64,000 nt of DNA from NCBI GenBank assembly GCA_947259495.1, contig CAMYLV010000007.1, forward strand, positions 21,936 to 85,935, read 5' to 3'. The position numbers were made by a program, and so were the translations under genes. The notes under the pieces were generated by a model. That model was not told the DNA's origin and searched no databases. It saw only the letters and a list, made by a program, of their open reading frames with translations. This document shows positions 54,036 through 62,277 of the stretch, one piece after another; within the stretch, counting starts at the first letter, position 1, and each line of letters opens with the position of its first letter. The stretch is from an uncultured Desulfobacterales bacterium. Lineage in GTDB: Bacteria > Desulfobacterota > Desulfobacteria > Desulfobacterales > JAHEIW01.

Positions 54036-55253
54036 ATGAATTTACCCAACAGTCAGAATGCGGGATTATACATCCATATCCCGTTTTGCGTGCGGAAATG
54101 TCATTATTGTGATTTCTATTCTCAAACCGAATTATCCTTAAAGCCGCGGTTTCTGAATGCTCTGATTGCTGAAATGGAACTGGTTTCTGCCGAAGGACTT
54201 TCCTTTGATACGCTGTATATCGGCGGTGGGACACCGTCAGTTTATGAATGTAATGCCATCGGTCAAATTGTTGCCGCAATTTCGCAGAATTTTGATTGCC
54301 TGCCTGATTCTGAAATCACCATTGAAGTAAATCCCGCAAGCGCCTCCCTTGAGCAACTGAAGGGGTACCGTGAAGCCGGCATTAACCGCATCAATATCGG
54401 GGTACAATCATTTAATCAAAAAAATCTTGATTTTCTGGGACGCATCCATACCACCGCTGAGGCCTGCAAGGTCATAATCGAGGCACACCAGGCGGGGTTT
54501 AAAAACATCGGGCTGGACATGATCTATGGCTTACCGGGTCATTCGGCACAGGCCTGGCAGCGGGATCTGGAGCAGGCAACACAATACCGTCCAGCCCATA
54601 TCGCATGTTATATGCTCACCTATGAAAAAGGGACCCCCTTGAATAGCGATTTAAAAAGCGGTCGGGTTCAACCGCTGTCTGATGATCATGTGCGCGTGCT
54701 TTTCGAGGCGACGATCGAGCTTTTGGAAGACAACGGGTATTTTCAATATGAGATATCCAATTTTGCCAGGAAAGAAAAAGATCCGGCAACCAACATCTCC
54801 CGGCACAATTTAAAGTACTGGACCCGGGCACCTTATATCGGTTTGGGGCCCTCGGCGCATTCGTTTATCAAATCCCAGCGTTACTGGAATCAATTAAGCG
54901 TTGACCGCTATCTCGTAGCAATTGAATCCGGGCGACCACCGATCGCCGAAAGAGAAGTGCTCACCGCGGAGCAAGAAATGATTGAAACCATTTATCTGGG
55001 ATTGAGAATGACGCAAGGAATTGATCTGACCGGGTTTAGACAAAAATTTGGAATCGATTTTGCGGAGATATTTAAAGACCTCATTGCCGACCTCGAGAAA
55101 AAAGAATATATAAAAGTAAGCGCGACGCACGCTGCTTTAACGTGGCAGGGAAAGGCCTTTTTGGATAGCATTGCAGCTATGTTTGTCGAGGCGGATGTAC
55201 CTGTTGCAGGCGCTAAGAGTTATACCGCTTTTCATAATAATGTTCCGGATTAA
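54036..55253 (+). CDS. hemW: Radical SAM heme chaperone HemW
   Basis: Encodes about 405 residues from ATG 54036. GLYIHIPFCVRKCHYCDFYS carries the radical SAM cysteines plus the extra cysteine typical of HemW; YIGGGTPS, EVNPAS, INRINIGVQSFN and DMIYGLPG follow. HemW binds heme and was long annotated as an oxygen-independent coproporphyrinogen oxidase. The last 11 or so residues are encoded by a repeat-A copy. The ribosome binding site is weak; a TTG start at 53988 seems unlikely. Confidence 0.93.
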   Translation: MNLPNSQNAGLYIHIPFCVRKCHYCDFYSQTELSLKPRFLNALIAEMELVSAEGLSFDTLYIGGGTPSVYECNAIGQIVAAISQNFDCLPDSEITIEVNPASASLEQLKGYREAGINRINIGVQSFNQKNLDFLGRIHTTAEACKVIIEAHQAGFKNIGLDMIYGLPGHSAQAWQRDLEQATQYRPAHIACYMLTYEKGTPLNSDLKSGRVQPLSDDHVRVLFEATIELLEDNGYFQYEISNFARKEKDPATNISRHNLKYWTRAPYIGLGPSAHSFIKSQRYWNQLSVDRYLVAIESGRPPIAEREVLTAEQEMIETIYLGLRMTQGIDLTGFRQKFGIDFAEIFKDLIADLEKKEYIKVSATHAALTWQGKAFLDSIAAMFVEADVPVAGAKSYTAFHNNVPD

Positions 55254-55323
55254 GGAATTGGGGTATAAGTGGTTGTAGAAAAAAACGTCGGAATAACGGA
55301 ACGTTTTTTTGACAACCACTATA
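55220..55323 (-). repeat. Repeat A copy 7, overlapping the hemW 3' end
   Basis: Read on the minus strand it begins TATAGTGGTTGTC at 55323 and ends GCGGTATAA at 55220. Arms GGTTGTCAAAAAAACGTT and ACGTTTTTTTCTACAACC are intact. Its 3' half, including the ACATTATTATG box, lies inside hemW and encodes the final SYTAFHNNVPD and stop. Confidence 0.85.
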
Positions 55324-55391
55324 ATACCGCCCACAGGCAATCTGCAGACTTCGATTGGCAAGCTTTTAAAAATTGGTGTTCAAAATCGCAA

Positions 55392-56822
55392 TTATTGTAA
55401 GTCAGAGACGAGTCTTTGAAATTCGTCGGAGGCCGACAGGAGTTCACGCGCCGCAGCCTTCAAAAGATCGACATCTTCCGGCTCGAGGGAAAAAGAAGTG
55501 GGCAGGCTCAGGAGCTTCCGCCGTTCAGATTCGGCCGGTGTCCGATCGAGACTGACCTCGATCAAATAGGTCGTGGCAGCGCAGTTGCGATCCCGCGTAT
55601 CGGAATCGGTCTTTTTTTGATCGGTCGCGGTCTTAAAATTTTTGCAACGCCCATCCGTCATGGATTTTTCCCAGCTTTTGATATTGCGCCGCAGTAAATC
55701 CAACGTGTCAAATGAATACCGGTCCAGGGGGATGGAAGAAATCAACCCGATCGTATCAATGATCGGCGCAGATTGGCGCTCTTTTGCAAAATCGATTGCC
55801 ATCCGGTTTCTGGCATTGACGACAATGATAGCCAGTTTACGGGTATTTTGCAGATCCAGGGCCTTCAGTTGCTGCCAGATATTATCCGACTGCGCCGTGT
55901 AGTTAAGGATGAAACGGACGCCCAGATTATCTGATATTCCGCCATCGAATAAATGAATATACGCAAATCTTTCGACGTCGATGTAGCTGGCAAGGGTATT
56001 GGCGTCCTGATAGCGGCGTGTGTTTACAAGGCGTTCACGAATTGCTCTGGCGGCCCACTCCGGGAGCTGGTAATCGCAGGTGCCGGCGTAATTTTTAAGA
56101 ACAATGCTGGAAAAAGGACCCGGGACGGCCGCCGAGGCTGTTACCGCCCGTGAAACCGGGTACGAAGAAAGATCCGCACAAATGGGGGCGAACTGATCGC
56201 CGAGAAATGTAAATTGCGTGCCCAGAGCGATATCCGTGGCGTTGATGGCAATCAGCGGTAGCCACGGGACCTGAAAATCACCAAAGACCTTTCCTTCATA
56301 AAGGATTTCATCGAAATAATCAGCGGCAAGATCCGAGCGGGCGTAATACGAAGACATCAACTTGGACCAGCTCGACGGCGAAATGAATTTTAAGGCCAGT
56401 TCGCCCTCAACATTGCGTTTGAGAAATTTGGTCTCGAAATCCTCAAAAATGCGGTCGCCGAAAAGACCGTAGTAAGCCGATGTGAAGCTCCCGCCCGAAA
56501 CCGAACTGATCACATCGATCTCATCTAACAGGCGACGCTGCTCTCCTCCCAAGGCAATCCGGGTATCAGCCAATGCTTGCAAAACCCCATACGATAAAGC
56601 CGCCGCCCGGGTGCCGCCCCCTGAAAAGGTCAGAATCAGCAAAAGCTCGTCGGATTTGTCCGCTACCGCATTGTATCGGAGGGAATAGCGCTCTACTGAT
56701 TTGATGGTTGTAATTTTGTTGTTGACCGTGTAGTGGGCCGTGCAGGCGTTCATAACGAGGGCGGTCATAAGAACCGCAAAGATATTCAAAAATAGTGGTT
56801 TTGAAATTTTCAGATATCGCAT
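55392..56822 (-). CDS. Patatin-like phospholipase lipoprotein
   Basis: Encodes 476 residues. The signal ends in the lipobox VMNAC (Cys 27). LTFSGGGTRAAALSYG is the oxyanion hole, the nucleophile is Ser 109 (SSVSGGSF, with Ser replacing the usual first Gly of GxSxG), and DGGISDN carries the catalytic aspartate. It is probably an outer-membrane or periplasmic lipase acting on phospholipids. It ends 48 bases upstream of the selB stop on the same strand, so the two may be co-transcribed. Confidence 0.9.
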   Translation of the reverse strand: MRYLKISKPLFLNIFAVLMTALVMNACTAHYTVNNKITTIKSVERYSLRYNAVADKSDELLLILTFSGGGTRAAALSYGVLQALADTRIALGGEQRRLLDEIDVISSVSGGSFTSAYYGLFGDRIFEDFETKFLKRNVEGELALKFISPSSWSKLMSSYYARSDLAADYFDEILYEGKVFGDFQVPWLPLIAINATDIALGTQFTFLGDQFAPICADLSSYPVSRAVTASAAVPGPFSSIVLKNYAGTCDYQLPEWAARAIRERLVNTRRYQDANTLASYIDVERFAYIHLFDGGISDNLGVRFILNYTAQSDNIWQQLKALDLQNTRKLAIIVVNARNRMAIDFAKERQSAPIIDTIGLISSIPLDRYSFDTLDLLRRNIKSWEKSMTDGRCKNFKTATDQKKTDSDTRDRNCAATTYLIEVSLDRTPAESERRKLLSLPTSFSLEPEDVDLLKAAARELLSASDEFQRLVSDLQ

Positions 56823-56870
56823 TTAAAAATTTGTTTTGAGAAAAGCGTTGAAATGAGTTGAGACGGCACC

Positions 56871-58781
56871 TTAACCCTTACGGCGTTTTCTGACATCTCC
56901 CACCCTGAGCGTCACCTGGGTGGCGTCAAAATACTCGGCCAGCGGAATGACGTACTTGCGCGAGACGCCGGTCATTTCCTTAAATTGCGGGGTTGTAATT
57001 TCCCCATGGGTCTCTAAAAATTCCACCAGTTTATGCTTGAGGCCATTTATCGCCTGTGCATGAAAGTAAAGATCTTCTTTCACCTTGACGATGGTTCCTT
57101 CGGCAACCAGGTGCATGAGAACTTCTTTGGCGCGTTTGACATCAGAATCCAGCGATTTGACAAACGCTTTGAAATAGGGGGGTTGAAGCCCGGTCTTAAG
57201 GTATGTTTTTAAAATTTTATCCTTTACATCCGCCTGTTTGCCGCCCAGCGATACGGCATGCGAAGCCAGTCGTATGATATTTTCTTCCTGAGCGATCTCA
57301 TTTTCTTTGATCATTTGATTCAACGTCAGGTTGAATAGCCTTGACGTCAGCAGGGGAGGGAATTTGGTCTTCAGTTCCTCTTTGGGCATCCCCGCCTTGA
57401 GGGGGTTGGCATGATGATAATCGGCAAGCTGACGCCGGGTGTCTACTTTAAGCATGTCAAAGCCATTATGGTGAATATAGATCCGGTTTTCCTTTTCGAC
57501 CTGGATAATTTTTTTTTGGGACAATAAGTTTTGGAGAATTTTTTCAAGCTGCTTGTCGGGCAAATTGGTCATCATTTTCAGATGCGGAAAGGAAACCCCC
57601 TGGTAGCCGGCGGCTTCGACCTGAAATGCTATGATGGCTTCCGGCGCCTGATGGTCCAGAGCTTTTAAACCTTCAACCGCCACTGGTTCGAAACGTTTAT
57701 GTTTTAAAGGGATGGGATTTAGCACCTTCCCGCCACCGATGGTATGTACAGGCGAATAGCTGCGGATGACAAAGCGGTCATCCTTAACCAGTGCCACCGG
57801 CGTATCTAATCGCAGCTGGACAACGGTGCCCTCATCGGGAGAGAGCTCCTCACGATCCAGTAAAATTATGTTGCCGAGCACCTCGCTGGTGCCGGTATGA
57901 AATCGGACTCGGGTGCGATTTTTCAGCGGCTTTTTGTTGCTGGCCAGATAATGTAAGGATACGTCCACCATGTAACTGGCCACCAGGTCGCCCGGTTTGG
58001 ACAACACCTCACCCCGGCGGATGGCTTCCTTTTCAAGCCCCTGAAAATTGATAGCGGTGCGCATGCCGGCTTTGGCTTCGTCCGCACTTTTATTGTGAAC
58101 CTGGATTCCCCGTACTTTGGATGTGATTCCCGAAGGATAAATCATGATCGGTTCACCCACTCTGACCTGACCGGAAATCAGGGTGCCGGTAATGACGGTT
58201 CCAAATCCCTTCATGGTAAAGACACGATCAATCGGGAGGCGGAACAGATCAGTTGGGGGGCGATCGGGAATTTTAGTGGCCAGTTCATCCAGGATTTCAA
58301 TAAATTCAGGTATGCCTTTTTCGGTTGTGGAAGAAACAGCGGCGACGGGGGCGTCTTCCAAAAAGGTTCCTTTGATAAAATCCCGGATGTCCTCAAGGGC
58401 AAGCTCCAGCCACTCTTCATCGACCATATCGATTTTGGTGACGGCCACCATGCCGTATTCCACGCCCAGCAAAGTGCAGATTTCCATATGTTCGCGCGTT
58501 TGGGGCATAACGCCCTCATCGGCTGCGATCACCATAACGACAATGTCAATCCCGGTGGCCCCGGCCACCATGTTTTTCACAAATTTTTCATGACCCGGCA
58601 CGTCCACAATGCCCAAGTGCTGACCGCTGGGCAAATCCAACGCGGCGAATCCCAGTTCAATGGTGATGCCGCGCTCCTTTTCTTCTTTGAGACGATCTGT
58701 ATCTGTGCCGCTTAGCGCCTTGATCAGGCTGGTCTTGCCGTGATCGATGTGCCCGGCGGTTCCCAGAATAATCTGCTTCAC
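56871..58781 (-). CDS. selB: Selenocysteine-specific elongation factor SelB
   Basis: Encodes about 636 residues. [46 protein letters not shown] and VTKID are the GTPase motifs with SelB-specific spacing, followed by EF-Tu-like domains and C-terminal winged helices (about 380-636) that bind the SECIS hairpin. GTG 58781 has AAGGAG eight bases upstream; TTG 58787 is an alternative. It implies that selenoproteins are made, although no selA, selC or selD lies in the window. Confidence 0.96.
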   Translation of the reverse strand: MKQIILGTAGHIDHGKTSLIKALSGTDTDRLKEEKERGITIELGFAALDLPSGQHLGIVDVPGHEKFVKNMVAGATGIDIVVMVIAADEGVMPQTREHMEICTLLGVEYGMVAVTKIDMVDEEWLELALEDIRDFIKGTFLEDAPVAAVSSTTEKGIPEFIEILDELATKIPDRPPTDLFRLPIDRVFTMKGFGTVITGTLISGQVRVGEPIMIYPSGITSKVRGIQVHNKSADEAKAGMRTAINFQGLEKEAIRRGEVLSKPGDLVASYMVDVSLHYLASNKKPLKNRTRVRFHTGTSEVLGNIILLDREELSPDEGTVVQLRLDTPVALVKDDRFVIRSYSPVHTIGGGKVLNPIPLKHKRFEPVAVEGLKALDHQAPEAIIAFQVEAAGYQGVSFPHLKMMTNLPDKQLEKILQNLLSQKKIIQVEKENRIYIHHNGFDMLKVDTRRQLADYHHANPLKAGMPKEELKTKFPPLLTSRLFNLTLNQMIKENEIAQEENIIRLASHAVSLGGKQADVKDKILKTYLKTGLQPPYFKAFVKSLDSDVKRAKEVLMHLVAEGTIVKVKEDLYFHAQAINGLKHKLVEFLETHGEITTPQFKEMTGVSRKYVIPLAEYFDATQVTLRVGDVRKRRKG

Positions 58782-58803
58782 TAACAAAACTCCTTATTGA
58801 TAT

Positions 58804-58955
58804 TTCACCGCAGAGACGCAGAGAGCGCTGAGTTAATTTTATATTTTGTTTTCCGCTGAGACGGCGGAATACAGAAAACAATCAGCATGCGATACTTGGT
58901 GAATAAATTAATTTAAAAAAATAAATTTCTCTGCGACCCCTGCGGATTTGCGTGC
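58804..58955. repeat. Hairpin with tandem GCAGAGA arms
   Basis: The left arm (about 58804-58833) is CACCGCAGAGACGCAGAGAG; the right arm (about 58926-58955) is TTCTCTGCGACCCCTGCGG. They are complementary across about 90 bases. It lies in the selB 5' region. Confidence 0.65.
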
Positions 58956-58959
58956 GGAT

Positions 58960-59133
58960 TCAAGATTTTTTTCTTTTTCGCAAGTATTCCGCAAAATACG
59001 CCAGTCCGACCAGAATAATGGCCAATCCCACAACATAAACGGGATTTATTCTGCCGTGGAACAACCGCGTAACAATAGCCGCAAACGCCAGGCCCACCAC
59101 AGCTCTGATGAAAAAAATCGTAAGCTGATTCAT
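58960..59133 (-). CDS. Small two-helix membrane protein, 57 aa
   Basis: Encodes 57 residues starting MNQLTIFFIRAVVGLAFA and ending in a basic tail (RKRKKS). Two hydrophobic segments (about 5-22 and 31-48) suggest a hairpin membrane protein. GGAAGG lies eight bases upstream of ATG 59133. A longer open frame on the same strand (58913-59227) has no such features and is rejected. I do not recognise the family. Confidence 0.65.
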   Translation of the reverse strand: MNQLTIFFIRAVVGLAFAAIVTRLFHGRINPVYVVGLAIILVGLAYFAEYLRKRKKS

Positions 59134-59391
59134 TGTTTAAACCTTCCGTGCAATTAATCACATGATGTGTAACCGAGAAGGTTATACCCGTCAACCCTAA
59201 GTTTTTTGGCGATAATGTAGTTGGCAATGATTTGTAGATTGCGTCCTACGGCATAGAAGTGCCACGCAAAATCACCACAAGCATATTTTTTGTGCTTGAA
59301 AAGAAAGAGCGGATTTGTTAATTAGAATGGTTTTAATATTGCGGTCTTCTTAATGACGAACGCCGCATTCCAGCTTCTGATAGCATGTTGT

Positions 59392-59468
59392 GGTGGGTGT
59401 AGCTCAGTTGGTAGAGCACCGGGTTGTGGCCTCGGCGGTCGTGGGTTCAAATCCCATCACTCACCCCA
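59392..59468 (+). tRNA. tRNA-His (GTG)
   Basis: The cloverleaf folds with acceptor stem GTGGGTG/CACTCAC, anticodon loop TTGTGGC (anticodon GTG) and T-loop TTCAAAT. The extra 5' G (59392) pairs with discriminator C, as expected for tRNA-His. CCA is encoded. Confidence 0.96.
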
Positions 59469-59493
59469 TTTCAAAGCCTCAACAGAGGCTTAT

Positions 59494-59547
<54 letters not shown>

Positions 59548-59570
<23 letters not shown>

Positions 59571-59708
59571 AGAAAGAAAGGCAGGTGGTGGTTGAGGGGC
59601 AACCATTACCTGCTTTTTTGTTCATCCGGCAGGATTTGGACCAAGGAGCAGGTTGAGGCGCCAGGCGAAATCCGCCTTTGGCGGATTCGAATCCTGCCGG
59701 GCGTACCA
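59548..59708 (+). repeat. Duplicated tRNA-Arg 3' end (attachment-site-like direct repeat)
   Basis: The 23 bases at 59548-59570 (T-loop to CCA of tRNA-Arg) are repeated without mismatch at 59686-59708. Between them are the tRNA terminator and an inverted near-copy at 59626-59640 (CCGGCAGGATTTGGA), which can pair with the second copy. The second copy has its own terminator at 59719. This looks like the remnant of tRNA-targeted integration or of a decayed tandem tRNA gene. Confidence 0.75.
59580..59620 (+). terminator. Intrinsic terminator after tRNA-Arg
   Basis: GCAGGT pairs with ACCTGC and inner GGTTG with CAACC, followed by TTTTTT. It ends the tRNA-His/tRNA-Arg transcript. Confidence 0.85.
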
Positions 59709-59718
59709 GACAAACAAA

Positions 59719-59752
59719 GAAGGATATGGTCGAATGATCATATCCTTTTTTC
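59719..59752 (+). terminator. Intrinsic terminator after the tRNA fragment
   Basis: AAGGATATG pairs with CATATCCTT over a short loop and is followed by T residues. Nearly the same hairpin occurs at 63323-63361 after yvcK. Confidence 0.8.
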
Positions 59753-59813
59753 TTTCAGGAACTTTCTAAAACGACTTGTCCGCAGCGGAATCCGGCTGGC
59801 CGCATGCTCGGGA

Positions 59814-60149
59814 TCAGGTGAAATTGCAGATCATGCTGTCTCCGGCGGCAAATGCTTTAAACGATCGCCCGGCCTCCCTGGCAAGGTATTTGGGCACGAC
59901 AATACCTGATGCATACTCCGCGTAGTTGACGAACGTACGCCCGTCTATTCGTACTTTCATTCCTTTTTGAGGCGCTTTTAAAGGGACAATCGCGCAAGTG
60001 TTTTTATACTTTTCCTTCAGATCGGTATGGCCGAGTTTTTCTGCGCGTTTCCCGATACTGACCTCGAGATAATGTCTTGAACCTTTCTGGATTTTTTCCT
60101 TATATTCTTCCCCGATAATGTCCAACACCTTATTCAGTCTGTTATTCAT
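59814..60149 (-). CDS. Hypothetical protein, 111 aa
   Basis: Encodes 111 residues, basic and without membrane segments or signal. AGGAG lies seven bases upstream of ATG 60149, so it is probably translated. The N-terminal half is helical and charged (IGEEYKEKIQKGSRHYLEVS); the C-terminal half is more beta-like. I do not recognise a domain. It lies between the duplicated tRNA end and the histidine phosphatase gene. Confidence 0.6.
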   Translation of the reverse strand: MNNRLNKVLDIIGEEYKEKIQKGSRHYLEVSIGKRAEKLGHTDLKEKYKNTCAIVPLKAPQKGMKVRIDGRTFVNYAEYASGIVVPKYLAREAGRSFKAFAAGDSMICNFT

Positions 60150-60261
60150 TTAGTGACTCCTACTTCAGAATCAAATCATCGTGCATTCAGGGTGTGCTTC
60201 GATCGACCACATTGAGATTTCCCGAATAGCGGCCGGCTGTGGACACCTCCACTCAAAACGA

Positions 60262-60846
60262 CTATTTACTAAAATTAAAACGACCGACCATTTCATAGGG
60301 CGCTTCTTTGTCAAGCTTAAGCAGTACCCCTTCACCGGACGAGACGGACTCATCGGCGATGGCTGAGATCGTAACCAAATGTGTTACCAGAATGATAAGT
60401 GCCCCGTCAGAAGGTTGTTTCGCGATGAATTTTCTCAGTGCTTTCAGATTGGGTTCACGATTCCGGGTCAGTTCATAGAATGAATTTAATGCCGGCAGTT
60501 CCGCCACCGGGCCCATCTCGAGCAGCTCAGCTGTTTCAAGGCAGCGGCACCACTGGCTTGAGTAGACTCTGGCCGAAGTGATACCGTTTGAGCGCAACCA
60601 ATTGCCGATAGCTCTGGCCTGCTCGCGGCCGCGATCGTCCAAGTTACGCTGGGTAGAACAGTCTCCGATTCGAAAATTGGCCGGATCGCCGGTGCCGGGT
60701 GCGAGCGCGTGGCGTATCATCAGAATGTTGCCGCCGGTTTTCATGCTTGCAATCATTTCGGCCTGGTCTGAATCGACGCCTGCCATTGCCAGCCCACTCA
60801 GCCCTGCCAGACAAATCATTATGTAAACCCAGAATCGCATGCGCAT
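60262..60846 (-). CDS. Secreted histidine phosphatase family protein
   Basis: Encodes 194 residues. A signal peptide (about 3-22, ending GLAMAG) precedes a histidine phosphatase domain: ILMIRHALAPGTGDP holds the catalytic histidine, YSSQWCRCLETAELL the conserved arginine, and VTHLVTISAI the second histidine. It is a probable periplasmic phosphomonoesterase with unknown substrate. It begins four bases after the upstream NTP_transf_8 stop, so the two form an operon. Confidence 0.87.
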   Translation of the reverse strand: MRMRFWVYIMICLAGLSGLAMAGVDSDQAEMIASMKTGGNILMIRHALAPGTGDPANFRIGDCSTQRNLDDRGREQARAIGNWLRSNGITSARVYSSQWCRCLETAELLEMGPVAELPALNSFYELTRNREPNLKALRKFIAKQPSDGALIILVTHLVTISAIADESVSSGEGVLLKLDKEAPYEMVGRFNFSK

Positions 60847-60850
60847 CTTT

Positions 60851-61870
60851 TTATCGGTTCGTATTATTTTTTAATTCGACAATTTTCTTTTTTAATTTCT
60901 TTACCACATCTTTTGGAAACATGCGAAGCTCAGATGCTTCGAATTTATACTGCGGCAGATATTTGGCAACAAGGTGTGCAATTGCCAGGCCCTGATCATG
61001 ATCCCGCTTCTTTTTAGTCGCTTCGCGGTCCGGTTGCTCACTCAACCAAACTTTATGAATGGAAAAGGCTCTTGGATCGGGAACGACCATGGAGACCGGA
61101 TAACCATCATCTCCGATGATCACCTGAGAAAATTTTGGGGAAGAAATCAGCCAATGCAAGTTTCTAATTTCAGCAGCTTTCAGGTCATCTGGTCCACCCA
61201 TGCGCACTGGTTCCTTTCTGAGCAAAGATTTTGATTCAGGCTTGATAAGGTCTACCATATAGCCATCACGGTTGACAGCCCGGAAGCTTCCGGGGGCAGC
61301 AGGCTCAAAAGATTTATCTGCTTTGCGAAGAATATCTATCAGATCTATAATATTCGTTTCATCTTCGGCGAAAAGCGTAAGCTTCTTTCGAACATCCCAG
61401 AGTATGTCCATATCCCTGGTTGCCGTGAGGGGCCGATCTAAAAATACACCGGCAGCTGCTTCATAGGCATACATAGCATTGGTACCGACCACCAAAATGT
61501 TTTGCCCGAGCAAGTTTCGCTGCTCTAAAACCCGCAACACACCGGCAACTGTCCTTGGAACCCGCTGAATCATAGCTGCTTTGCAAAACCTTGATTGTTC
61601 CTTCAGGCGATTTTTTAGGCCTGCTAAACGATCTTTTGTCTCTTTTTTTGCAATTCGAAAGTCAGCTAAAATTTTTTCCGTTTTAGCAGAGCGCGGACCT
61701 AAACTTCTTCCATAGCCATAGCGATCACGAGTTTTAAATAAGTATTGCCGACCTTTGGCTTTTTTCCAGTGCATCCCTCCTCTGTAAGATCGGCTTTTTT
61801 GATAAACTGATATGAAGGCCTCGTATAGTTGTACGGCATCAATGTAAACGCGCCTCTGATTATCGTTCAT
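60851..61870 (-). CDS. NTP_transf_8 (GSU2403-type) nucleotidyltransferase-fold protein
   Basis: Encodes about 339 residues from ATG 61870; TTG 61882 is in frame. The core LLGQNILVVGTNAMYAYEAA and TATRDMDILWD (DxD metal site) match this nucleotidyltransferase group, and GSFRAVNRDGYMVDLIKP follows. The family's function is not known; other DNA-polymerase-beta-fold proteins act as toxins or tRNA modifiers. Four TTTTCCTTCA-type half-sites lie directly upstream. Confidence 0.82.
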   Translation of the reverse strand: MNDNQRRVYIDAVQLYEAFISVYQKSRSYRGGMHWKKAKGRQYLFKTRDRYGYGRSLGPRSAKTEKILADFRIAKKETKDRLAGLKNRLKEQSRFCKAAMIQRVPRTVAGVLRVLEQRNLLGQNILVVGTNAMYAYEAAAGVFLDRPLTATRDMDILWDVRKKLTLFAEDETNIIDLIDILRKADKSFEPAAPGSFRAVNRDGYMVDLIKPESKSLLRKEPVRMGGPDDLKAAEIRNLHWLISSPKFSQVIIGDDGYPVSMVVPDPRAFSIHKVWLSEQPDREATKKKRDHDQGLAIAHLVAKYLPQYKFEASELRMFPKDVVKKLKKKIVELKNNTNR

Positions 61871-61886
61871 TTCTCTAAACAACAGG

Positions 61887-61975
61887 GTTTTCCTTCACAA
61901 TAAACTAATTAATAAATAATGGAAAACAGGAAGAGTTTTCCTTCAGTTGAATGTTTTTATATATTGAAGGAAAAC
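61887..61975. promoter_or_regulatory. Putative operator: four inverted and direct half-sites
   Basis: GTTTTCCTTCA occurs at 61887-61897 and 61935-61945; its reverse complement TGAAGGAAAAC is at 61965-61975, and a shorter GGAAAAC is at 61921-61927. They form two dyads directly upstream of the NTP_transf_8 gene, as expected for an autoregulatory operator. The binding protein is unknown. Confidence 0.55.
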
Positions 61976-62026
61976 AAATTGATTGTCAAGAGATCGCACA
62001 AAAAAATGGATTAAATCTGCAGAAAT

Positions 62027-62130
62027 CCCTCGCCCGCCACGCGACCCGCCCGCCTCGCCGTCCGCCTCGCCTGCTTGGCTGGAGGGCGGGCCTTGCTCGC
62101 ATGGCGGGTGAGGGCTGCTCAGGCGAGGCG
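62027..62130. repeat. GC-rich interleaved inverted repeats
   Basis: Stem 1: CCCTCGCCCGCCA (62027-62039) with TGGCGGGTGAGGG (62102-62114). Stem 2: CGCCTCGCCTG (62063-62073) with CAGGCGAGGCG (62120-62130). CCCGCCC (62045-62051) can pair with GGGCGGG (62084-62090). Stems 1 and 2 cross. The segment is far richer in G and C than its AT-rich surroundings. Confidence 0.7.
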
Positions 62131-62277
62131 AGCGGGTGCGAAATCTGTGGATTATCTAATGCGGACCGGTTATGCAAAAATTTTGATTTATGCGATCAAT
62201 TATAATATATTGCCGGTAATTGTTCTTTTTTTATTCTAATCGCCGTTGATCAATTTAACTTAAAATTTTTAAATTCT

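Noticed and set aside
58913..59227. A 104-codon open frame on the minus strand
   Set aside because: It overlaps the better-supported 57-residue membrane protein in another frame, lacks a plausible ribosome binding site and is cysteine- and glycine-rich without domain logic.
59571..62277. Genomic island bounded by the tRNA-Arg duplication and the GC-rich block
   Set aside because: The duplicated tRNA end lies only 138 bases from the tRNA and no integrase or second matching repeat is seen near 62 kb; the evidence does not define an island.
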